A DNA stretch of 10,797 nucleotides from an uncultured Eubacteriales bacterium (GTDB lineage: Bacteria; Bacillota; Clostridia; Oscillospirales; CAG-272): positions 1-10,797 of the forward strand of contig CAKSJC010000038.1 in assembly GCA_934462885.1 (NCBI GenBank). The letters are read 5' to 3'. The notes under the pieces are model-generated. The model made no database searches. It saw only the letters and a list, made by a program, of their open reading frames with translations, and was not told the origin of the DNA. Positions 5,814 to 10,797 of this stretch are shown here, one piece after another (positions within the stretch are counted from its first letter, which is position 1; every line of letters starts with the position of its first letter). The position numbers were made by a program, and so were the translations under genes.

Positions 5814-7333
5814 CTGCCTATTTCTCCGTTTCGTTTTTCATCTAATGCCTTAGGTGCGCTTGCTTTAGGAAGTGTAAACGTGAATCTGCACCATTTTCCG
5901 TAATCGCTCTCGACAGTTATTTTTTCTTTATGTGCTTCTATTATCGTCCTAGATATATATAAGCCGAGTCCTACTCCGGTTTTGTCAAGACCGCGGCTCT
6001 TGTCACTTTTATAAAATCTATCGAACACGTACGGAATATCTTCGGGAGCTATACCCTCACCTTCGTTGTAAACACTTATTGAAATTTTGGGTCCGAGTTC
6101 CTTTATGGATAACTCATATTGTCCGCCATCTTTTGAGAACTTTATGGCGTTATCGCAAAGATTATACAATACCTGATGTATAGCGTCGCGGTCGGCGTGT
6201 ACGTACATATTGTCACGGTCGGAGTCAAACAATACGTCAAGTTTTTTTTCTTCGAGTCTTTGTTCGGACGATATTATGATCTCACGTGCCATTTCGCATA
6301 TATTTACAGTCGTCATATTAAATTTTCGTTCGCCGGCTTGAATTTTTGTTATATCGAGAAGGCTTGAAACCAGTCTTGAAAGACGTCTTACTTCTGAAGC
6401 TATCACTTCAAGGTAATGCGGAATTTTATCCTGGGGGATAGCTCCTTCAAGAATGCTGTCAATAAATCCGGATATTGTCGTCATTGGCGTTCGTAAATCA
6501 TGCGACACGTTTGCTAAAAACATTCTTCTCGTTTCTTCACTATGCTGGAGCGAATTTGCCATATTGTTGAACGCGGAAGCAAGCTCCGCCACTTCATCGT
6601 TCCCGGTTACGTCAACCCGAACATCAAAGTGTCCGGCCGCAAACGCTTTTGCGGCTCTACTCATCGCTCGTATCGGAGAAACGAGCCTTTCGGTAATATA
6701 ATAAACAGCGATAAGTGTCGCAAGCATGAGCCACAATGTCGACATAATGACAGTTTTTACCATTGCTTCAAGAAGAACGTCCATATCGGAGTTCTGCGTG
6801 CATGCCATGACCGAACCCACGGTCTTTCCCTCATCCGATTGAATCGGGCAGATATATGAAAGATGTTTTTTATCAAAAAAACCATCAAGATCATCATGAC
6901 GCGATATCTGATTTGCGGACTGAAGTTCTCGCACTACGGATTCCGGATATGAAGGAAACTTTCCCGTGCCGTCTTCGTTAAAATTTGCAAAACCCTCAGC
7001 TATGGCAGAACCTCCCGCCACCATAATATTACCATCTCCGTCGGACAGAAGTATCACTATTCCTTCTACATTTATCGACATAAGATTAAGTATCGGAACT
7101 ATGTCGCTTTCAGAATCTTTAAGATAATCCTTAAAATTATTAAAATCGCTCTCTGTATAATCGTTTACGATAAACGTAGCAACCGTATACCCGATATTCG
7201 AAAGTGTTCTGCTTTTATTATTGGTGTCGTAAGTGTTTACAAGCGCCGTAATGATCGATGTTGACAAAAAAATAAATAATATATTTATAAGCATAAACGC
7301 TGAAATATATTTTACGAAAACACTCTTAAACAT
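5810..7333 (-). CDS. Sensor histidine kinase of a two-component system
   Basis: 507 residues from the ATG at 7333, which has GGGGA five bases upstream; a TTG at 7357 in frame would add eight residues but has no ribosome site. Layout: membrane helix 1 (about 9-32), an extracytoplasmic sensor of about 155 residues, membrane helix 2 (about 190-214), HAMP (about 215-267), HisKA with the H-box NVSHDLRTP (phospho-acceptor His278), N-box LCDNAIKFS (Asn395), G1 NEGEGIAP, F-box VFDRFYKSD and G2 GVGLGLYIS. All catalytic elements are intact. It should phosphorylate the response regulator encoded just upstream. The signal it senses cannot be read from the sequence; the domain order resembles PhoR/ResE/WalK-type kinases. 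It ends in an ATGA overlap with the methyltransferase. Confidence 0.93.
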   Translation of the reverse strand: MFKSVFVKYISAFMLINILFIFLSTSIITALVNTYDTNNKSRTLSNIGYTVATFIVNDYTESDFNNFKDYLKDSESDIVPILNLMSINVEGIVILLSDGDGNIMVAGGSAIAEGFANFNEDGTGKFPSYPESVVRELQSANQISRHDDLDGFFDKKHLSYICPIQSDEGKTVGSVMACTQNSDMDVLLEAMVKTVIMSTLWLMLATLIAVYYITERLVSPIRAMSRAAKAFAAGHFDVRVDVTGNDEVAELASAFNNMANSLQHSEETRRMFLANVSHDLRTPMTTISGFIDSILEGAIPQDKIPHYLEVIASEVRRLSRLVSSLLDITKIQAGERKFNMTTVNICEMAREIIISSEQRLEEKKLDVLFDSDRDNMYVHADRDAIHQVLYNLCDNAIKFSKDGGQYELSIKELGPKISISVYNEGEGIAPEDIPYVFDRFYKSDKSRGLDKTGVGLGLYISRTIIEAHKEKITVESDYGKWCRFTFTLPKASAPKALDEKRNGEIGR

Positions 7334-7337
7334 ATTT

Positions 7338-7399
7338 TTCCCCGCTTTAGATATCAAGTAAAAACAGGGGAAACTTTTTCAAAAAAGCTTCCCCGCTTT
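7338..7399. repeat. Direct repeat of an 11-mer forming alternative hairpins
   Basis: TTCCCCGCTTT occurs at 7338-7348 and 7389-7399 (AAAGCGGGGAA on the transcribed strand). The second copy in the transcript holds the kinase's ribosome site; the first is the 5' arm of the terminator. The segment TTTCCCC between them (7373-7367) can pair with either copy. Confidence 0.85.
7360..7394 (-). terminator. Terminator-like hairpin between response regulator and kinase
   Basis: Read on the minus strand, GGGGAAGCTTTTT (7394-7382) pairs with AAAAAGTTTCCCC (7379-7367) with one G-U, followed by TGTTTTT (7366-7360). It is well formed for intrinsic termination, yet the kinase it precedes has no other evident promoter, so it probably acts as a partial terminator setting regulator above kinase. 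Confidence 0.7.
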
Positions 7400-7413
7400 G
7401 TTTTCCTTTATTC

Positions 7414-8106
7414 TTATTGAATAAGTTCAAACTTATATCCGACGCCCCACACTGTCTTAAGGGACCATTTATCGGAGACTCCTTCAAGTTTTTCACGGAG
7501 ACGTTTAACGTGTACGTCCACCGTTCTTGAATCCCCAAGGTAATCAAATCCCCACACCTTATCAAGAAGCTGATCTCTTGTGAAAACGCGGTTGAAATTC
7601 GACGCAAGGAAGTAAAGAAGTTCAAGTTCCTTCGGCGGTATGTCTACTGCTTTTCCGCAAAGCTTAAGTTCATACTTCTGACGGCTTATTTCAATATTTT
7701 CAAACTTTATCGTCTCGTCATCACTCTGATTATCATGTGATGAATAACGTCTCAGAACCGCTTTCACTCTTGCTGAAAGTTCTTTCATGTCAAACGGCTT
7801 TACAACGAAATCATCAGCGCCAAGTTCAAGTCCTACCACTTTATCGAGAACTTCTCCTTTCGCTGTTATCATGATAACAGGTTTTGAAGAAATGGCTCTG
7901 ATCTCGCGGCATACCTGATTTCCGTCTTTATTTTTCGGAAGCATAATATCAAGAAGGACAAGGTCAGGTTCATACATCTTGAAAAAACTGATACCTTCAA
8001 TTCCATCGCAAGCAGTTTTGACTTCATAGCCTTCATTTTCGAAGTACAGTCTTAAGAGATCGCAAATATTGGGGTCGTCATCTATAACCAGTAATTTTGT
8101 TCCCAT
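7414..8106 (-). CDS. OmpR/PhoB-family response regulator
   Basis: 230 residues. The receiver domain (about 1-120) has the acidic pocket D9/D10, phospho-acceptor Asp53 in VLLDIMLP, Thr81 and the invariant Lys103 in the KPF motif. The C-terminal winged-helix domain (about 130-228) has the family marks IPPKELELLYFLASN, VFTRDQLLDKVWG and SRTVDVHVKRLREKL, ending with the wing hairpin VWGVGYKFE. It binds DNA, usually as a dimer on direct repeats, after phosphorylation by the kinase encoded downstream. The ATG has GAGGAT a few bases upstream. It heads the cluster of regulator, kinase and methyltransferase and is divergent from ychF. The regulated genes are not evident. Confidence 0.95.
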   Translation of the reverse strand: MGTKLLVIDDDPNICDLLRLYFENEGYEVKTACDGIEGISFFKMYEPDLVLLDIMLPKNKDGNQVCREIRAISSKPVIMITAKGEVLDKVVGLELGADDFVVKPFDMKELSARVKAVLRRYSSHDNQSDDETIKFENIEISRQKYELKLCGKAVDIPPKELELLYFLASNFNRVFTRDQLLDKVWGFDYLGDSRTVDVHVKRLREKLEGVSDKWSLKTVWGVGYKFELIQ

Positions 8107-8186
8107 TGTTTATCCTCACTTTTCAAAATGTATTTTACTTTCTTAACAATGATAAGAAAAAAACGGAAAAAAATATACTTTCCATT

Positions 8187-8214
8187 ATTATTTCCCTATG
8201 TAAGATATTGTAAA
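8187..8214 (-). promoter_or_regulatory. Candidate promoter of the two-component operon
   Basis: On the minus strand TTTACA (8214-8209), 16 bases, AATAAT (8192-8187). The leader would be about 75 bases. A second CTTACA ten bases after the TTTACA start resembles spaced TTNACA boxes bound by PhoP-type regulators, so autoregulation is possible, but two short A/T-rich boxes are weak evidence. Confidence 0.5.
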
Positions 8215-8313
8215 CTATTAATGTGAAAATTATATGAACATTAGATGATAGAAATATAAATAAATGCTGATTTTCCCATTAAATAAAAAAATTCCGAAAA
8301 AACACGTATATAC

Positions 8314-8342
8314 TTGAATATCGTTAGGAAAAAGTGTATAAT
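8314..8342 (+). promoter_or_regulatory. Sigma-A promoter of ychF
   Basis: TTGAAT (8314-8319), 17-base spacer, TATAAT (8337-8342). The start would lie near 8349, giving a leader of about 75 bases. The 283 bases between the divergent genes hold this promoter, the one for the two-component operon, and otherwise only A/T-rich sequence. Confidence 0.8.
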
Positions 8343-8381
8343 AATATGAATTTCTTTTTTATTATCGAATTCACATCTCTG

Positions 8382-8406
8382 AAAGGAAGTTGTTTGTTTA
8401 CAACTT
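8382..8406 (+). promoter_or_regulatory. Remote ribosome-binding site with hairpin before ychF
   Basis: The only Shine-Dalgarno-like run, AAAGGAAG (8382-8389), is more than 30 bases before the ATG at 8423. A perfect 7-bp hairpin, AAGTTGT/ACAACTT (8387-8393 with 8400-8406), begins within it. No purine run suits the ATG directly. In-frame TTG codons at 8390 and 8408 are alternatives but would add hydrophobic residues not found in the family. Confidence 0.4.
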
Positions 8407-8422
8407 TTTGGTAATCTTAATT

Positions 8423-9517
8423 ATGAAACTTGGTATAATCGGACTTCCGAATGTCGGAAAAAGCACTTTATTTAACGCGCTGACCGGCGCCGGAGCTCCG
8501 AGCGCTAACTATCCGTTCTGCACGATAGACCCCAACGTAGGCATTGTACAGGTCCCCGATTATAGACTTGACTGTCTGGCGGAAATGTACAATCCACAGC
8601 TTTACACTCCTGCAACTGTTGAATTTGTAGATATTGCCGGTCTTGTACGCGGCGCTTCCAAGGGCGAAGGACTTGGAAATAAATTTCTTTCTCATATACG
8701 TGACGTAGATGCTGTCGTTCATGTTTTGAGATGCTTTGAGAACGGAGATATTATCCATGTTGACGGCTCAGTTGATCCTATCCGTGATCTTGAGACGATA
8801 AATCTCGAGCTTATTTATTCGGATATCGAACAAGTTGAGAAGCGCATTGAAAAGACTCAGAAGCTCTTAAAAGGCGACAAAACATTACAAAAACAACTCG
8901 ATCTCTTTAACAAAATTCTTGAGGCTCTAAACGCCGGCTGCACCGCAAGAAGCGTAGATATTTCAGATGACGAGCGCGAGCTTCTCGGTGATCTTAATCT
9001 CCTTACATTAAAGCCGACTATCTATGTTGCAAACGTGAGCGAGGATGAGGCTGCCGAGGTTTCTCCAAACAATGAGATGTATAACAAACTGAAAGCTGCG
9101 GCTGATGCCGAAGGGGCAGAAGTTATCCCCGTATGTGCGGGAATAGAAGCTGAAATTGCAGAACTTGAGCCTGAAGAAAAAAAAGCGTTCCTTGATGAAA
9201 TGGGAATAAAGGAAAGCGGCCTTGACAGGCTTATAAAATCAAGTTATTCTCTTCTCGGATATATAAGCTATCTTACGGCAGGTCCTAAAGAAGTAAGAGC
9301 TTGGACAATAGTAAACGGAACAAAGGCTCCTCAAGCGGCTGGAAAAATACACAGCGATTTTGAGAGAGGCTTTATACGCGCAGAGATAGTATCGTTCGAC
9401 GACCTTATGTCATGCGGTTCGATGGCCGCTGCTAAGGAAAAAGGGTTGGTACGCAGCGAAGGCAAAGATTACGTGATAAAAGACGGCGACATAGTTTTAT
9501 TCAGATTTAACGTCTGA
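8423..9517 (+). CDS. ychF: YchF/OLA1 family redox-regulated ATPase
   Basis: 364 residues, against 363 for E. coli YchF. The ATG at 8423 gives the family's standard N-terminus running straight into the P-loop GLPNVGKS (7-14). Then come the NYPFCTIDPN switch region (about 29-38), DIAGLVRGASKGEGLG (70-85), and the NVSE motif (204-207) in place of NKxD, which explains preference for ATP over GTP. A helical coiled-coil insert spans about 130-170 and a TGS domain forms the C-terminus (about 277-363). YchF is a cytosolic, ribosome-associated ATPase that affects stress responses and start-codon choice. It has its own promoter and terminator and so appears monocistronic. In many Firmicutes ychF neighbours differ, so the flanking genes say little about its role. 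Confidence 0.97.
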   Translation: MKLGIIGLPNVGKSTLFNALTGAGAPSANYPFCTIDPNVGIVQVPDYRLDCLAEMYNPQLYTPATVEFVDIAGLVRGASKGEGLGNKFLSHIRDVDAVVHVLRCFENGDIIHVDGSVDPIRDLETINLELIYSDIEQVEKRIEKTQKLLKGDKTLQKQLDLFNKILEALNAGCTARSVDISDDERELLGDLNLLTLKPTIYVANVSEDEAAEVSPNNEMYNKLKAAADAEGAEVIPVCAGIEAEIAELEPEEKKAFLDEMGIKESGLDRLIKSSYSLLGYISYLTAGPKEVRAWTIVNGTKAPQAAGKIHSDFERGFIRAEIVSFDDLMSCGSMAAAKEKGLVRSEGKDYVIKDGDIVLFRFNV

Positions 9518-9546
9518 TGCTCTGACTCAAAAATGTAAAATACGGT

Positions 9547-9578
9547 ATCGGGAGAATCTTAAAAATTCTCCCGATTTT
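9547..9578 (+). terminator. Intrinsic terminator of ychF
   Basis: A perfect 11-bp stem, ATCGGGAGAAT (9547-9557) with ATTCTCCCGAT (9565-9575), loop of seven, followed by T4. It starts 29 bases after the stop codon. Confidence 0.9.
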
Positions 9579-9647
9579 CACCTTTTAATCAGCAATATCC
9601 AAATTTGTTGTTTGATCTTTATTTCAGATCAGGATTTTCTTTATCTG

Positions 9648-10253
9648 TCACATAAAATTTTTCGCATATTCTTTTCTGAGTATTGAACAGATTCCTATCG
9701 AGATATATTCTCCTTTAACATGCATCGCTTCACGTTCAGTTCCTTCGTATATCATTCCCACTTTTTCCATGACGCGGCGGCTTCTGTCATTTCCTATCAT
9801 ATATCTTGCTTCAATGCGATTAAGTTTCAGCTGCTCGAATCCGAAACGCATAACGCTTCCGACAGCTTCAGGCGCGATTCCGTATCCCCAGTACAATGGA
9901 TTTAATACATATCCGAGTTCGGCGGAATTGGCCTCAAAATTGAATCTTGTAAATCCGCATGTTCCTATCATTTTTTCATTTCCGCGCCATATCACCGCCC
10001 AGTCGTAAAAGTCTCCCGCTCTGTACCTCGACTGAAGATACGAAACATATTTATACGTATAATTTTCACTTGCGTGAGGTGTCCACAAAAGATACTTCGT
10101 TACGTCATCTCTGCACGAATACTCGTACATATCGGCACTGTCGCGTTTTAATATGCGTCTTAAATATATGCGTCGACATTCTATTATCGGAGGATTTTTG
10201 AATATCTTAGTTATTTCATCTCTGTTCATGCTATACTGTCCGATCACTGCCAT
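9648..10253 (-). CDS. GNAT N-acetyltransferase, RimJ/RimL type
   Basis: 201 residues from ATG 10253, or 193 from a second ATG at 10229 that fits the family start better; neither has a clear ribosome site. It has the RimJ/RimL fold: beta 1 IIECRRIYLRRI (about 23-34), motif A ELGYVLNPLYWGYGIAPEA (112-130) with the acetyl-CoA pyrophosphate loop, and motif B NDRSRRVMEKVGM (155-167). It transfers acetyl from acetyl-CoA to an amino group, on a ribosomal protein, another protein or a small molecule; the substrate cannot be told from sequence. A separate promoter precedes it, and it appears to be a single gene between ychF and the right-edge gene. No good terminator follows: the TGATCT/AGATCA pair at 9613-9631 has no T-run on this strand. 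Confidence 0.92.
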   Translation of the reverse strand: MAVIGQYSMNRDEITKIFKNPPIIECRRIYLRRILKRDSADMYEYSCRDDVTKYLLWTPHASENYTYKYVSYLQSRYRAGDFYDWAVIWRGNEKMIGTCGFTRFNFEANSAELGYVLNPLYWGYGIAPEAVGSVMRFGFEQLKLNRIEARYMIGNDRSRRVMEKVGMIYEGTEREAMHVKGEYISIGICSILRKEYAKNFM

Positions 10254-10282
10254 ATAAAATATAATTATCTAATATTATATGT

Positions 10283-10311
10283 ATTATATGTCAATTAATC
10301 TTTGTTTTCAA
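10283..10311 (-). promoter_or_regulatory. Sigma-A promoter of the acetyltransferase gene
   Basis: On the minus strand TTGAAA (10311-10306), 17 bases, TATAAT (10288-10283). The 5' leader is about 23 bases to the first ATG or 47 to the second. A second TATAAT lies nine bases further on but without a -35 at proper distance. Confidence 0.75.
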
Positions 10312-10414
10312 GTAAAAAATGACTTTTATTTGTTTTTTATTGTGTTTTTTATTTAATTTACAATTCTTGTATTGCTTTAGTCTTTTATATATGTTAAACT
10401 ATTTTTGTTTATAT

Positions 10415-10445
10415 GCGTATTTTGCCGCTTTCTTTTTCATATAAT
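10415..10445 (+). promoter_or_regulatory. Possible promoter of the right-edge membrane gene, sigma-A or sigma-E like
   Basis: CATATAAT (10438-10445) holds a perfect sigma-A -10 and also fits the sigma-E -10 (CATACAAT) in 7 of 8 positions. No good sigma-A -35 sits at 17 bases; GCGTATT (10415-10421) at 16 bases resembles a sigma-E -35 loosely. A separate sigma-A candidate is TTGCTT (10372-10377) with TAAACT (10395-10400), spacer 17. Which one is used cannot be settled here. Confidence 0.35.
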
Positions 10446-10475
10446 CGCGTAGACAAACTATTTGGAGGACGCGGC

Positions 10476-10797
10476 ATGAACGATACTGAAATAACAATAA
10501 AAAAATACTCTGAAAATCTTTTTTCTCATTTGGCCGGAAGCTTTGTTTTCTATCTTATGTGTTTTCTTCTCTCAGGAGTCGTCACATATCTTTTCTTCTG
10601 CACCTACAACCCCGGAGGAAAGTTTTTTCTAATAAATCCAATAAACACAGAAACAAGATATATTGCCGTGCGCTCAGCAGTTGCGGCAGTAACGCCAGCC
10701 GCATTTTCACTTGTTTTATTGTTTATCTCAGTAGTTACTGTTTTTTATAAGCCGATATCAATCATCGTTTCGGTAAGCCGCGGCATTTCCGTCGGAT
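10476..10797 (+). CDS. Unrecognised multi-pass membrane protein, cut by right edge
   Basis: 107 codons are visible from ATG 10476, which has an excellent GGAGG seven bases upstream; the frame is open to the end of the window. A short charged N-terminus (about 20 residues) is followed by a hydrophobic span near 22-42, a polar stretch with an Asn-Pro-Gly-Gly turn, and a long second hydrophobic span near 64-90, then VSIIVSVSRGISVG-like sequence. This order is loosely like SpoIIM-type (DUF95) membrane proteins of sporulating bacteria, but the match is too slight to name it. No domain with a known active site is visible in this part. Confidence 0.8.
   Translation, partial: MNDTEITIKKYSENLFSHLAGSFVFYLMCFLLSGVVTYLFFCTYNPGGKFFLINPINTETRYIAVRSAVAAVTPAAFSLVLLFISVVTVFYKPISIIVSVSRGISVG

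Noticed and set aside
8198..8214. PhoP-type box pair (TTTACA/CTTACA) in the two-component promoter
   Set aside because: Only two short A/T-rich boxes at ten-base spacing, one of them the -35 itself; expected often by chance here.
9613..9631. TGATCT/AGATCA hairpin after the acetyltransferase gene
   Set aside because: Six pairs with no T-run on the minus strand; not a convincing terminator.
9720..10201. Plus-strand frames opposite the acetyltransferase
   Set aside because: Antisense shadows of a clear GNAT gene, with no ribosome sites or motifs.
10258..10295. Repeated ATATAAT-like words upstream of the acetyltransferase
   Set aside because: Explained by the promoter -10 and general A/T richness; no regular unit length.

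Overview
The window looks like the chromosome of an endospore-forming, low-GC Gram-positive bacterium, most likely a Clostridia-class anaerobe. The reasons are strong AGGAGG-type ribosome binding sites, A/T-rich intergenic DNA with sigma-A promoters of the TTGACA-N17-TATAAT kind, U-tailed intrinsic terminators, a spore-germination-family (SpoVAF/GerA-type) gene, and a cobalamin riboswitch in front of an ECF-type S component. No species can be named. I see no rRNA, tRNA, CRISPR array, insertion sequence or complete phage.

Left part (1-1019, minus strand): an unrecognised lipoprotein runs off the left edge. Upstream of it is an XRE-type repressor resembling those of prophages and integrative elements. 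An intrinsic terminator lies inside the repressor's last codons, before its stop codon.

B12 uptake unit (1026-2545, plus strand): two sigma-A promoters, a cobalamin riboswitch, a lipoprotein with a DUF4430 (transcobalamin C-terminal-like) domain, a four-base overlap into an ECF S component, and a strong terminator. The simple reading is a riboswitch-repressed corrinoid scavenging operon: the lipoprotein captures or presents the ligand and the S component moves it across the membrane with ATPase and EcfT subunits encoded elsewhere. A convergent MarR-family regulator with its own promoter follows.

Central minus-strand cluster (8106 down to 3185): an OmpR/PhoB-type response regulator, a terminator-like hairpin, a sensor histidine kinase, an overlapping RlmL/YpsC-type rRNA guanine-N2 methyltransferase, a perfect terminator, and a SpoVAF-like spore protein. 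The Shine-Dalgarno of the spore gene is buried in the terminator stem. A possible forespore (sigma-G) promoter lies in the other arm of the same stem, so a spore-specific transcript would escape the structure.

Right part: divergent from the regulator is ychF (ATPase of the Obg family) with a good promoter, an unusual leader and a terminator. It is followed by a minus-strand RimJ/RimL-like GNAT acetyltransferase and, on the plus strand, the start of an unrecognised multi-pass membrane protein cut by the right edge.

I did not find a clearly new multi-gene system. The most unusual signals are regulatory: a terminator inside a coding region that predicts non-stop mRNA (597-617), the terminator/promoter/ribosome-site nesting before the spore gene (4610-4673), and a duplicated 11-mer able to form two competing hairpins between response regulator and kinase (7338-7399).
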